Source: Primulina eburnea
Lineage: Eukaryota; Streptophyta; Magnoliopsida; Lamiales; Gesneriaceae
Assembly (NCBI RefSeq): GCF_022965805.1
Contig: NW_027331443.1
Coordinates: 1 to 64,000 of the forward strand
Length of the DNA: 64,000 bases
Direction of reading: 5' to 3'
The position numbers and the translations under genes are program-made. The notes beneath the pieces are model-generated. The model searched no databases, was not told the origin of the DNA, and saw only the letters and a list, made by a program, of their open reading frames with translations. Below are positions 12,965-23,421 of the stretch, in pieces (the first letter of the stretch is position 1; each line of letters begins with the position of its first letter).

Positions 12965-13163
12965 CCCATTCATAATTTAACGGGCTGGTTGATCCCCGTT
13001 CATAATTTAACGCTTTCCAACCTCGATCTAACCCGTTCATAGTTTAACGGGCGGATTGGTCCCCGTTCATAATTTAACCCTTTCCAACCTCGATCTAACC
13101 CGTTCATAGTTTAACGAGCGGATTGGTCCCCGTTCATAATTTAACGCTTTCCAATCCTAAACA
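12965..13163. repeat. 67-base tandem repeat with CCCGTT/AACGGG hairpins
   Basis: The block GTTCATA(A/G)TTTAAC recurs in a unit of about 67 bases. This LTR has one more unit than the partner LTR (27862-27990). Several units form CCCGTT-loop-AACGGG. Related units occur in M4 at 57835-57962. Confidence 0.8.
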
Positions 13164-13526
13164 TAATTTGGTCACAAGACATGTAGCATACCTCAAAATC
13201 TTAAAATATTTTCTTGCACGTCAAATATACTTACTTGGCATCGCGGGATTCGTTTCACTTGGAGCCGCTGCTGCACATGCTACATGAATTTCAACACTTA
13301 ACTTGAATAACTTAGACGTAGGTACTCGAGCTCACCACCGAAGTGCATAAATAGCTTGTCATCCTAGTTCACTCGGGACTCGACCTCGTTTAATCATACT
13401 AACCGTGACATCAAACCCCGAAACAAACTCTACAGTGTCGTGTGAACATTTCCCAACCATAAAAGACATACACTTACTATTAAAACTTGAAAAGAAGCAA
13501 GGACAAAATGTTTGGACAGAAGGGGT

Positions 13527-13681
13527 GGCGCTCGGGCGGTAAAACTTTACCGCTCGGGCGCTTGGGTCCGTGCTCGGGCGGTAACAAATTTCCGCTCGAG
13601 CGCCGAGTGTACGGGGAAGAACCCTCGGACAGAAAGAATGGCGCTCGGGCGGTGAGAAATTGCTGCTCGGGCGCCGAGTGT
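13527..13681. repeat. GC-rich hairpin array in M1 3' LTR
   Basis: Three GCGCTCGGGCGGT...CCGCTCG(G/A)GCGC inverted repeats lie between unrelated spacers. The partner LTR has the same array at about 28363-28518. Confidence 0.8.
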
Positions 13682-15074
13682 ACTGAACTTCGCGACTCTG
13701 AAACTTAAACTCTCCATTTTCGATTACACAGACCGTGACAACACCCCGAGGCTCATCCTAGGACACTAAGGCGCTGACTCGACTCCCAAAAAACATTCCA
13801 ACGACGACGTACCCCAAGCAAGCAATCAAATTCGTAAACTCAAATTTTGACACCAATTGATTCCTACGATTTCTAATGCGACCAACGACCATTGACGCGA
13901 AACGAAGCATCGAACTCACCCCAAACTCATACTCAATATACCTAAACACAGCAGCGATCACCCGTTGATCTCCAACGAAGCCTGCAACAATAAAACTTCA
14001 AGAACACAATTTACGTAAAAGTCGCAGTTTGAGCAGTCCCATGAAAAACGCCATAACTCACTAAATTTTCATCTAAAAATCTCGAATTTTATATCAAACG
14101 AAGGCATCGAAAAGTTCTACAATTTCTAGTGGAAAGTTTTCCCAAAATCCCGACTGAAAAATCGCAGTTTTCAACTGAACAGTAAGTTACGAGATTTCAG
14201 ATCTAAAAAGTATTTCAAAACACATTCAAACCATTTTTCGCTCAAACGACGAATGTCACACATGAATTTTTATACATAAAAATAACACAACACATAATAT
14301 GACAGGATCGATGCAGAAAGAACAGAATATACGTGCCTTATGATATCAAACGTTACTGAACCAGCGATATCGAAGCGGAAACGATGCGAGGCTTGATCCG
14401 GGACGACCGTGGCACTAAAATCCTTGAAGAATATACACGAAAATTGTTAGAAGATGGAGAGGGGAGGGGGCGGCTGCTCTATGAGTGAAGAACCCTAGTT
14501 TTCTCTCTTTCAAAATAATAAAATTCTGAAACGTGAAGTGAGTGTGTGTGTTTAGTCGTGTACAGGTGTGTGTAAAAGTGTGTACGTGTGTGTGAGGTAG
14601 AAACGTGTGTGTGGGTTTAAATTTCTGTGTAAATAGTACTAATTAACTAATAAAAATACTAATAAAAGGCTAACCCACCTAGTTTAATATAAACTCTACA
14701 ATTAAAATAACACACACCCAAAAATGCTAATTTTAAAGTTTTAAACTCTTAAAATTACTAACTAAATAATTTAGGCTTAAAAATGCTAAAACTAAACAAA
14801 TCATTTAAAGTGCCCCATCCAAAACTAAAAAATGAAATACCGCATTTTCAAATTGCCAGAAATCGTCACCGGGTCTTTTCCTCAATCCCGCCTCGAATGA
14901 TCACCTGAAACATGAAACTCGAGAAATATTTTAACTTGCATCACATAAACATGAATAATTTAAAATAATACATTTTCATAAATCATGCATGGCTAAAACT
15001 CATTTAAAATTAATTAAAGGATTTACTAATTAAATAAATGCATGGGTGTTACGTGTATTAAGTTGGGCTCTACA

Positions 15075-15095
15075 GTTCCTCCCCCACTTATAAAA
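15075..15095 (-). other. M1 polypurine tract
   Basis: The minus strand reads GTGGGGGAGGAAC immediately before the 3' LTR start TGTAGAGCCC. Confidence 0.8.
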
Positions 15096-15110
15096 ATTCC
15101 GTCCTCGAAA

Positions 15111-16274
15111 TTAAGTCTTACCGAACAACTCCGGGTAGCGAAGTCTCATATCTGCCTCTGACTCCCACGTGGCTTCTTCCACTGATTGGTTTAGCCACCG
15201 AACTTTGACTAGCTTAGTCACTCTGTTCCGGAGCCTACGCTCTTGCCTGTCTAGGAGTTGGACTGGTTTCTCCTCATAAGACAGGTCTGGAGCCAGCTGC
15301 AACGGCTCATAACTCAGAATGCGCGAAGTATTAGCCAAATATTTCCTCAGCATCGAGACATGGAACACATTGTACACCCCGGCCAGATTCAGCTGAAGGG
15401 CAACACGATAGGCTAGTGTCCCAACTTTGTCCAAAATCTCAAACGGCCCAATGAACCTCGGACTCAGCTTGCCCTTTTTCCCAAATCTCATCACACCCTT
15501 CATGGGTGCTATCTTGACGAATACGTGATCACCGACGGCAAACTCGAGATCTCTCCTTCTCTTATCAGCATAGCTCTTCTGACGGCTTTGGGCGGTCTTC
15601 ATTCTGTCCCGAATCTTTGCTACTACGGCTGCGGTCTGCTGAAATATTTCTGGACCAAGTTCTGCTCTCTCACCAACTTCATCCCAATGAACTGGTGACC
15701 TGCACTTCCTTCCATACAACGCCTCATAGGGAGCCATACCAATGGATGCTTGGAAGCTGTTGTTGTATGTGAACTCCACTAGAGGTAGTCTAGACTCCCA
15801 GATTTCTTGAAAATCAATCATGCAGGCTCTCAGCAAATCCTCTAAAATCTGAATCACTCGCTCAGACTGACCATCTGTCTGCGGGTGAAAAGCTGTACTG
15901 AAAAGCAACTTCGTTCCCATGGCTGCGTGTAAGCTCTTCCAGAAGGACGACGTAAAGCTCGGGTCCCTGTCGGATACAATCGAAACTAGGAACCCATGCA
16001 AACGGACTATCTCCCGGATATAAAGCTCCGCATACTGCGTCATGGAGAAGGTCGTCTTCACCGGTAGAAAATGCGCTGACTTGGTGAGTCGGTCCACTAT
16101 AACCCAAATGACATTAAAGCCCCTGACTGATCTAGGCAGTCCAATGACGAAGTCCATCGTGATGTTCTCCCATTTCCACTCTGGGATGGGGAGTGGCTTA
16201 ACCAATCCTGCTGGATTCTGATGTTCTGCCTTCACCTGCTGACAAGTGAGGCATTCAGACACAAACCTGCGGAT
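15111..16274 (-). pseudogene. M1 pol, distal part: integrase core and chromodomain-like tail
   Basis: This is the C-terminal part of the M1 polyprotein, cut from the rest by M2. It reads, in order, the second half of the integrase zinc-binding motif (CLTCQQ), the catalytic core (TMDF, VSDRD, DGQSER, a D-D-35-E arrangement), the GPFEIL module and a C-terminal chromodomain-like stretch ending near PELFGKT. Integrase joins retrotransposon cDNA to host DNA; the tail is thought to steer chromovirus integration toward heterochromatin. The open frame is uninterrupted over about 383 codons and, with M2 and one GTCTA copy removed, rejoins the frame at 23422. Confidence 0.9.
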
Positions 16275-16279
16275 GTCTA

Positions 16280-17521
16280 TGTAGTGACCCGTTCCAGAAT
16301 CACCTACTAATCAGAACTCAAGCATGCAAAATTAACATTTAAAACTGAATTAGGTAAACAGCGGAAAAACAGTAATACAACCCAATCGAATCTGTAAGTA
16401 CAAAATACTTAAACAACCAGATCGAACTAAATACCAAGAACAAATACCAACAACTACAGGTCAACCTCTGCCAGCTCCCTGTCCACTCCCTCCTGCACCG
16501 TCCAACCTGAGACCTGCCCCATCGAATAGGGTGTCCAAAACAGAGATAAACCGAGGACGTGAGCATAAAACGCTCAGCACCGAAAGCATGAGTATACAAG
16601 ACTATGACATGCATGTATGCAAAATGTACTGGATACCAGGATCTGGGTATATCGAAATACTGCTCAGGTAAATGACGTCAAGGTATGTAGCACTCTGCGC
16701 CGTCGCACCAGGAGGTGGCTCCCCTACCAAAATAAACCTGTGGATATACCGGTGACCTGACCACCGTCGGCCAACGGGGTCCAACCATCCACAACAAACG
16801 AGGGCTGAGCACCCTCTCAACAGGCTATCTCAAAAATAGTCAGGCTCAACATGATTATGCAAATGCCGCATAATAAACCATGCATCATATGACAGATAAT
16901 AATGCAACATATAAACATGCAACACATAGTAAAGCATACTCAATCCTGCTATCTCGGATAGTACTTTCGTACCTCAAACCAGTAGATCCTATCAATCAGC
17001 CCTAGAATCAAGCCTGCGTCCGTAGTCAGCTCACTGATGCCGCTAGCTCCCAACTAGAGCACAACTCCGCTACAAAACCAGTAGCTCCCCGCTAGTGCCT
17101 AAACCTCGGGAAAAGACTAGAAACCCATCAGAAACGACTAAAACGCTCTGGAACACTCGGAATTGGCGAGTAACAAATGAAGCCTCGCGCCACTATTTAT
17201 AGACAACGATCGGTAGATCCGATCCACTTCGGACGATCCGATCCGGCACACTTCGGACGATTCGAACCCTGATCGGACGCTCCGAACCCTGCATGTCCTC
17301 CACGTGTCCAGACACCTGTCTTCGGACGATCCGAACCCTGATCGGACGATCCGAACCTTGCATGTCTTCCACGTGTCCAGCCACCTGTCTTCGGACGATC
17401 CGAACCCTGATCGGACGATCCGAACCCTCTTCAGACGATCCGAACCCGGTTCGGTCCTTCCGATCCCAACGAAATATAATTAATCCAATAATTAACTCAA
17501 ATTAGGCATCGGGATACTACA
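16280..17521 (-). repeat. M2 3' LTR
   Basis: TGTAGTGACCC...GGGATACTACA. It holds a TATA box (17192-17202), a palindromic TTCGGACGATCCGAA array (about 17210-17466) and two CACGTG boxes. Confidence 0.95.
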
Positions 17522-17537
17522 TTCTCCCCCCCTAAAA
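17522..17537 (-). other. M2 polypurine tract
   Basis: The minus strand reads TTTTAGGGGGGGAGAA immediately upstream of the 3' LTR. Confidence 0.85.
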
Positions 17538-17660
17538 AGGATTTCGTCCGCGAAATCGAGTCTGAAGAATGACAATTCTGAACAACAATACATTCAACTT
17601 AAGAATGAATTACAACTGAAAGTACAACTGAAATTACAATCATTACTGAAAATACTACAA

Positions 17661-20600
17661 CTAGAACAACTCTGGATGCTCTGACCGCATGCGACTCTCT
17701 AGCTCCCAAGTAGCTTCTTCAATACCTCGGCGCTGCCACTGCACTAAGACAAGAGGAATAGTCTTATTCCGCAGTACCTTATTCTTCCGGTCTAAGATCG
17801 AAACCGGTCTTTCCACAAAAGACAAATCCGGATTCAGCTGAACTTCTGTCGGATGCAAAACATGAGACTCATCCGCTACGTATCGTCTCAACAAGGACAC
17901 ATGAAACACATTGTGAACACTAGACAGATACGGTGGCAAAGCTAATCTGTAGGCCAAATCTCCCACACATTCTAAGATCTCAAAAGGACCAATGAATCTC
18001 GGAGATAGCTTACCCTTGAGTCCAAATCTCAGAATCCTCCGAAAAGGTGATACCTTGAGAAACACTTTCTCGCCTGCATCAAAATGAAGAGGTCTGCGCT
18101 TGGAGTTCGCATAACTCGCTTGTCGATCCTGAGCAGTCTTAATCCGCTGTTTGATCACAAGAACTTTGTCCATGGCCTGCTGAATCAATTCTGGACCCTC
18201 GACCTGTCGTTCTCCGACTTCTTCCCAAAACAGAGGAGTACGACAACGTCGACCATACAATGCTTCAAACGGAGACATACCAATACTCCTATGAAAACTG
18301 TTGTTGTATGCAAACTCTATCAGCGGCAGGTGATCCTGCCAAGCTGGCCCGAAATCCATCACACAAGATCTCAACATATCCTCAAGAGTACGAATAGTCC
18401 TCTCTGACTGACCGTCAGTCTCTGGGTGATATGCAGTACTTAAACTCAAGGTAGTGCCCAAAGCTTGCTGAAAGCTGCCCCAAAATCTAGATGTAAATCG
18501 AGGATCTCTGTCACTAACGATACTCACGGGCACACCATGAAACCGTACAATCTCCTGAATGTACAACCGTGCCATCCGATCGAAAGTGAAATCTCTGTTA
18601 TACGGAAGAAAATGGGCAGACTTAGTAAGTCGATCCACTACCACCCAGATAGCATCTCTATTCCCCACAGACATAGGCAAGTGAGTCACGAAGTCCATCG
18701 TGATATGCTCCCACTTCCACTCAGGAATAGGAAGATTCTGCAACAAACCTCCAGGTCGTCGATACTCAGCCTTCACCTGTTGACAGACTAGGCACTTGGA
18801 GACATACTGATAAACATTACGTTTCATACATTTCCACCAAAATCGAGTCCTCAAATCCTTATACATCTTGTTGCTCCCCGGATGAACACTCAACTTGCTA
18901 CGATGAGCCTGGGACAAAATCTCCTCCCTCAAAGTGTCATCTTCTGGTACAACAACACGACCAGATAAGCACAAAAGACCCTCGGACTGATAGTGGAAAC
19001 CAGAAGTATTATATCCATCAGCCAACCGAGCTAATTTCTGAACCTTAGAATCAGACATCTGAGCATCTCTAATCCGAGAATACAAAACCGGCTCAGACAA
19101 AATAGTAGCTATACGGATACTCTCCGTTCCCTTCCGATGCTTACAATTGAATCCCATCGAACAGAAATCTTGAATAATCTCAGATACAGCACAAGTCTGA
19201 AGAGCAGACAATCTCACCTTGCGACTAAGAGCATCGGCCGTGAGATTCGCAGATCCTGGATGATACTTGATCTCACAATCGTAATCCTTGAGTAGATCCA
19301 TCCAACGACGCTGACGCATGTTCAACTCAGCCTGAGTGAACAGATACTTCAAACTCTTATGATCAGTGAAGATCTCAAATCGCTCACCATACAGATAATG
19401 GCGCCAGATTTTCAAAGCAAAAACGATCGCTGCTAATTCCAAATCATGAACAGGATAGTTTTCCTCATGAGGCTTTAACTGTCTCGACGCATAAGCAATC
19501 ACATGCTCATTCTGCATCAGAACACACCCTAGTCCCTGTAAAGAGGCATCGGTGTAAACACTGAAACCACCAGATCCAGACGGTAAAGCCAAAACAGGCG
19601 CAGATGTCAAACGTCTGCGAAGTTCTAAGAAACTCTCTTCGCACTCTGATGTCCATTCAAATGAAACATCTTTCCGAGTGAGCTGAGTGAGTGGCTTAGC
19701 AATCTGAGAGAAGTTGACAATGAAACGGCGATAATACCCCGCCAATCCCAGGAAACTGCGGATCTCGGCTACTGTCGTCGGACGCGACCAGTTCAATACC
19801 GCTTCCACCTTGCTCGGGTCAACTGAAACTCCCTCGCTAGAAATGACATGACCAAGGAATACAACCCTGTCAATCCAAAACTCACATTTACTCATCTTCG
19901 CATAAAGCTGATTCTCGCGAAGTGTCTGTAAAATAATCCTTAAGTGTTGTGCGTGTTCTTGCTGATCATGCGAATAGATTAAGATATCATCTATGAACAC
20001 CACAACAAACTTATCCAAGAAATCCCGAAATACCCGATTCATCAGATCCATAAAAACTGCTGGTGCATTCGTCACTCCAAAAGGCATAACCAGAAACTCA
20101 TAATGCCCATACCGGGTCCTGAATGCAGTCTTCGATATGTCTCCCTGATGAACTCGAAGCTGATGATAACCAGACCTTAAATCAATCTTGGAATATACAG
20201 AGGTACCTTGCAGTTGATCAAATAAATCATCAATCCGTGGCAACGGATACTTATTCTTTATCGTAGCACGATTCAACTGCCGATAATCTATGCAGAGCCG
20301 CATAGAACCATCCTTCTTTTTGACAAAAAGAACTGGTGCTCCCCACGGGGACACACTGGGTCGAATATACCCCTTGTCAAGAAGATCCTGCAACTGCTGT
20401 TTCAATTCTTGCATCTCCGATGGAGCTAAACGATAAGGAGCTCTAGAGATTGGTGCCGTGCCTGGCACTAAATCAATGCCGAAATTCACATCCCGAACGG
20501 GAGGAAAACCAGGAATCTCCTCGGGAAAAACATCCGGAAAATCGCAAACCACTGGAATGTCACTGATACCGACACTATCTGCGGACGAATCAATAGCATA

Positions 20601-21620
20601 GATAAGGTAGCCTTCCCCGCCCGACTCTAAAGCACGACAGGCTTTCAGAGCAGAAACCACGGGCATCGGGGGTCGCGCTCCCTCTCCATAGAAAAACCAA
20701 CTGTCGCCCTCAACTGGACGAAACTGCACAAACTTCTGATAACAGTCCACAGTAGCTCTAAACATAGTCAGCACATCTATTCCCAGAATGCAATCAAAAT
20801 CCTCCATCGCAAGAATCATTAAATTAGCAGTTAAAACATTACCCTCAAACTCTAGAGGACAACCTAAAACTAGACGTCTAGCTAGCACCGAATGACCCAT
20901 CGGTGTGGAAACAGATACCACAACGTCCAAAGAAGTGAAAGATAATGCATGACGCTTAGCAAATCTCGCAGATATGAATGAATGAGATGCACCAGTGTCA
21001 ATGAGAACGTAAGCAGGTAATCCACATAATAAAAATAAACCTGCGATAACTCTCTCGTTCTCCTCAGCAGCCTGATCCTGGTTAAGAGCAAAGACCTGCC
21101 CTTGAGTACGCGGTCGGAGGTTAGAACCCTGAGTAGACTGTCCCTGCTGTGGCCTCTGATGAACTGAAGCCTGAGAACCAGATCCTGATCCTCCGCCCGT
21201 CTGTGGACAATCTCTCTTCATGTGGCCCATCTCACCGCACTTGTAACAAGCACCCGCAACCTTGCGACAACGCTCCGTCGGATGATCCTTCCCGCAATGC
21301 TGACACGGGCCCTTCTTCTTCCCAAAATGGTGAACTCCTCCAGATCCAGAGGAAGAAGAAGTAGATCCAGCTTTCTTGAATGCTTGGGCGCAAGGACCCA
21401 AAGAACTAGTAGGACGAGCAGACTGCATGGCTCGACCTCTCAGCAAACTGCCCTCAGCCTGGCGACAACGGTTCACAAGGCCCTCATACGATGTCGGATC
21501 ATCGCAGACAACAACCCGATCATAAATCTCCTGATTGAGGCCCTGAAGAAAATGGTTATACTTGGCCCTAGCATTGTCACTGACATGTGGAACATACGGA
21601 AGCAACTCAAAGAACTTCTG
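17661..21620 (-). CDS. gag-pol: M2 gag C-terminus and complete pol polyprotein
   Basis: About 1319 codons, open from the codon after the TAG at 21621-21623 to the stop at 17661. Counting from the leucine codon at 21605: gag zinc knuckle CX2CX4HX4C at 120-133; aspartic protease DTGA at 203-206; reverse transcriptase about 385-610 with [16 protein letters not shown] and FIDD at 537-540; RNase H about 680-795 with YTDAS, DLELAA and TDHKS; integrase zinc motif H901, H908, C938, C941; integrase triad D971, D1032, E1068 (35 residues between the last two); GPFEI at 1206-1210; chromodomain-like tail from about 1267. The enzymes would copy the element RNA into cDNA and insert it. No other stop or frameshift was seen, so the pol part looks intact. 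There is no separate start; expression depends on the upstream gag frame. Confidence 0.92.
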   Translation of the reverse strand, partial: QKFFELLPYVPHVSDNARAKYNHFLQGLNQEIYDRVVVCDDPTSYEGLVNRCRQAEGSLLRGRAMQSARPTSSLGPCAQAFKKAGSTSSSSGSGGVHHFGKKKGPCQHCGKDHPTERCRKVAGACYKCGEMGHMKRDCPQTGGGSGSGSQASVHQRPQQGQSTQGSNLRPRTQGQVFALNQDQAAEENERVIAGLFLLCGLPAYVLIDTGASHSFISARFAKRHALSFTSLDVVVSVSTPMGHSVLARRLVLGCPLEFEGNVLTANLMILAMEDFDCILGIDVLTMFRATVDCYQKFVQFRPVEGDSWFFYGEGARPPMPVVSALKACRALESGGEGYLIYAIDSSADSVGISDIPVVCDFPDVFPEEIPGFPPVRDVNFGIDLVPGTAPISRAPYRLAPSEMQELKQQLQDLLDKGYIRPSVSPWGAPVLFVKKKDGSMRLCIDYRQLNRATIKNKYPLPRIDDLFDQLQGTSVYSKIDLRSGYHQLRVHQGDISKTAFRTRYGHYEFLVMPFGVTNAPAVFMDLMNRVFRDFLDKFVVVFIDDILIYSHDQQEHAQHLRIILQTLRENQLYAKMSKCEFWIDRVVFLGHVISSEGVSVDPSKVEAVLNWSRPTTVAEIRSFLGLAGYYRRFIVNFSQIAKPLTQLTRKDVSFEWTSECEESFLELRRRLTSAPVLALPSGSGGFSVYTDASLQGLGCVLMQNEHVIAYASRQLKPHEENYPVHDLELAAIVFALKIWRHYLYGERFEIFTDHKSLKYLFTQAELNMRQRRWMDLLKDYDCEIKYHPGSANLTADALSRKVRLSALQTCAVSEIIQDFCSMGFNCKHRKGTESIRIATILSEPVLYSRIRDAQMSDSKVQKLARLADGYNTSGFHYQSEGLLCLSGRVVVPEDDTLREEILSQAHRSKLSVHPGSNKMYKDLRTRFWWKCMKRNVYQYVSKCLVCQQVKAEYRRPGGLLQNLPIPEWKWEHITMDFVTHLPMSVGNRDAIWVVVDRLTKSAHFLPYNRDFTFDRMARLYIQEIVRFHGVPVSIVSDRDPRFTSRFWGSFQQALGTTLSLSTAYHPETDGQSERTIRTLEDMLRSCVMDFGPAWQDHLPLIEFAYNNSFHRSIGMSPFEALYGRRCRTPLFWEEVGERQVEGPELIQQAMDKVLVIKQRIKTAQDRQASYANSKRRPLHFDAGEKVFLKVSPFRRILRFGLKGKLSPRFIGPFEILECVGDLAYRLALPPYLSSVHNVFHVSLLRRYVADESHVLHPTEVQLNPDLSFVERPVSILDRKNKVLRNKTIPLVLVQWQRRGIEEATWELESRMRSEHPELF

Positions 21621-22088
21621 CTAATACTCATCAACAGACAAACTTCCCGGCTTCAGATTGATCAACTCAATCGCCTTGGTCTGCAGAAGAGCTGGCGGAA
21701 AGTAAAGCAGCATGAAAGCGGCTCGGAAATCGGCCCAAAGAACTCGACCCTGTCGCTGAACTATCGGTGCAGAGGTAGACCTCCACCATTTACGCGCACC
21801 ACCCTCCAGCAAGAAATCAAGGGTATCAATCTGCTGCTCCGCCGAGCACTGAAAAGTCTTGAAGCAGCTCTCCATCCTCTCAAGCCAGTTCTCCGCAACA
21901 TCCGGAGTCTCACCGCCCGAAAGAGGTTTCGGCCCCATCTGCAAGAACCGATGCATACTAAAACTCCGAGGCTCATCACGACGGTGTTGACGACGTTCTC
22001 GATGCTCTCGACGACGCTCCCGATCGTCGCGGTCTCCCCAGCGTCCAACGCTGCCATGACTACTAGCATCGTCGTCAAAACCAGACAT
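21621..22088 (-). CDS. gag: M2 gag N-terminal part, ended by premature TAG
   Basis: ATG at 22086-22088, 155 codons, ending in TAG at 21621-21623. The arginine-rich N-terminus is followed by the retrotransposon gag core (block beginning WLERMESCFKTF, then GGARKWW and FPPALLQTKA). Gag forms the particle that packages element RNA. The stop lies inside the conserved block [13 protein letters not shown], where relatives are expected to read on, and the frame continues unchanged behind it. A single CAG-to-TAG change is the simplest explanation; regulated readthrough is less likely because the position is mid-domain. ATG 22088 is the first start, 70 bases inside the primer site. Confidence 0.85.
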   Translation of the reverse strand: MSGFDDDASSHGSVGRWGDRDDRERRREHRERRQHRRDEPRSFSMHRFLQMGPKPLSGGETPDVAENWLERMESCFKTFQCSAEQQIDTLDFLLEGGARKWWRSTSAPIVQRQGRVLWADFRAAFMLLYFPPALLQTKAIELINLKPGSLSVDEY

Positions 22089-22158
22089 CTCTTAGCTACA
22101 AAAGTTACCAGAGATTAAACCCAAAAGAACAGTTCTAAATCCCAAAATCTTAATGCAT

Positions 22159-22170
22159 GCTCTGATACCA
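22159..22170 (-). other. M2 primer binding site (initiator tRNA-Met)
   Basis: The minus strand reads TGGTATCAGAGC, four bases inside the 5' LTR. It is complementary to the 3' end of plant initiator tRNA-Met. Confidence 0.92.
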
Positions 22171-23086
22171 TAAATGTAGTGACCCGTTCCAGAATCACCT
22201 ACTAATCAGAACTCAAGCATGCAAAATTAACATTTAAAACTGAATCAGGTAAACAGCGGAAAAACAGTAATACAACCCAATCGAATCTGTAAGTACAAAA
22301 TACTTAAACAACCAGATCGAACTAAATACCAAGAACAAATACCAACAACTACAGGTCAACCTCTGCCAGCTCCCTGTCCACTCCCTCCTGCACCGTCCAA
22401 CCTGAGACCTGCCCCATCGAATAGGGTGTCCAAAACAGAGATAAACCGAGGACGTGAGCATAAAACGCTCAGCACCGAAAGCATGAGTATACAAGACTAT
22501 GACATGCATGTATGCAAAATGTACTGGATACCAGGATCTGGGTATATCGAAATACTGCTCAGGTAAATGACGTCAAGGTATGTAGCACTCTGCGCCGTCG
22601 CACCAGGAGGTGGCTCCCATACCAAAATAAACCTGTGGATATACCGGTGACCTGACCACCGTCGGCCAACGGGGTCCAACCATCCACAACAAACGAGGGC
22701 TGAGCACCCTCTCAACAGGCTATCTCAAAAATAGTCAGGCTCAACATGATTATGCAAATGCCGCATAATAAACCATGCATCATATGACAGATAATAATGC
22801 AACATATAAACATGCAACACATAGTAAAGCATACTCAATCCTGCTATCTCGGATAGTACTTTCGTACCTCAAACCAGTAGATCCTATCAATCAGCCCTAG
22901 AATCAAGCCTGCGTCCGTAGTCAGCTCACTGATGCCGCTAGCTCCCAACTAGAGCACAACTCCGCTACAAAACCAGTAGCTCCCCGCTAGCGCCTAAACC
23001 TCGGGAAAAGACTAGAAACCCATCAGAAACGACTAAAACGCTCTGGAACACTCGGAATTGGCGAGTAACAAATGAAGCCTCGCGCC

Positions 23087-23098
23087 ACTATTTATAGA
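23087..23098 (-). promoter_or_regulatory. TATA box of M2 5' LTR
   Basis: The minus strand reads TCTATAAATAGT, about 320 bases from the LTR start and directly downstream of the palindrome array. Confidence 0.75.
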
Positions 23099-23104
23099 CA
23101 ACGA

Positions 23105-23360
23105 TCGGTAGATCCGATCCACTTCGGACGATCCGATCCGGCACACTTCGGACGATCCGAACCCTGATCGGACGCTCCGAACCCTGCATGTCCTCCACGT
23201 GTCCAGACACCTGTCTTCGGACGATCCGAACCCTGATCGGACGATCCGAACCTTGCATGTCTTCCACGTGTCCAGCCACCTGTCTTCGGACGATCCGAAC
23301 CCTGATCGGACGATCCGAACCCTCTTCAGACGATCCGAACCCGGTTCGGTCTTTCCGATC
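23105..23360 (-). promoter_or_regulatory. Palindromic TTCGGACGATCCGAA array with G-boxes
   Basis: Nine or ten copies of a 15-base inverted repeat (arms TTCGGA and TCCGAA, 3-base centre) or close variants (GATCGGACG...) fill the U3 just upstream of the TATA box. A duplicated spacer carries CCACGTGTCC, a G-box core. The arrangement looks like an enhancer, but function is inferred only from position. Confidence 0.6.
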
Positions 23361-23421
23361 CCAACGAAATATAATTAATCCAATAATTAACTCAAATTAG
23401 GCATCGGGATACTACAGTCTA

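Larger units (their letters stand above)
12320..15074 (-). repeat. M1 3' LTR
   Basis: 2755 bases, from TGTAACATACCG to GGGCTCTACA. It contains a 67-base tandem repeat (12965-13163), GC-rich hairpins (13527-13681), a GT-rich microsatellite (about 14538-14612) and the palindrome GAGTCTAAAGACTC (12650-12663). Confidence 0.92.
16280..23416 (-). mobile_element. M2: young chromovirus-type Ty3/gypsy element (Tekay/Del-like)
   Basis: Two LTRs of 1242 bases each (16280-17521 and 22175-23416) differ at about five positions by eye. The element is flanked by GTCTA (16275-16279 and 23417-23421). The primer site, polypurine tract and a single-frame gag-pol with one TAG stop are all present. It is the innermost and one of the youngest layers of the nest. 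Clade assignment rests on the RT motifs and the chromodomain-like C terminus. Confidence 0.95.
22175..23416 (-). repeat. M2 5' LTR
   Basis: 1242 bases. The promoter elements are annotated at 23087-23098 and 23105-23360. Near-identity to 16280-17521 marks a recent insertion. Confidence 0.95.

Noticed and set aside
13487..13708. 73-codon ORF in M1 LTR, repeated at 28323-28544
   Set aside because: It is produced by GC-rich hairpins in the LTR, and its conservation is that of the LTR pair.
21222..22118. Plus-strand open frame of 298 codons opposite M2 gag
   Set aside because: It lies entirely antisense to a well-supported gag zinc-knuckle and core region and shows no domain. It is a shadow of the coding strand.
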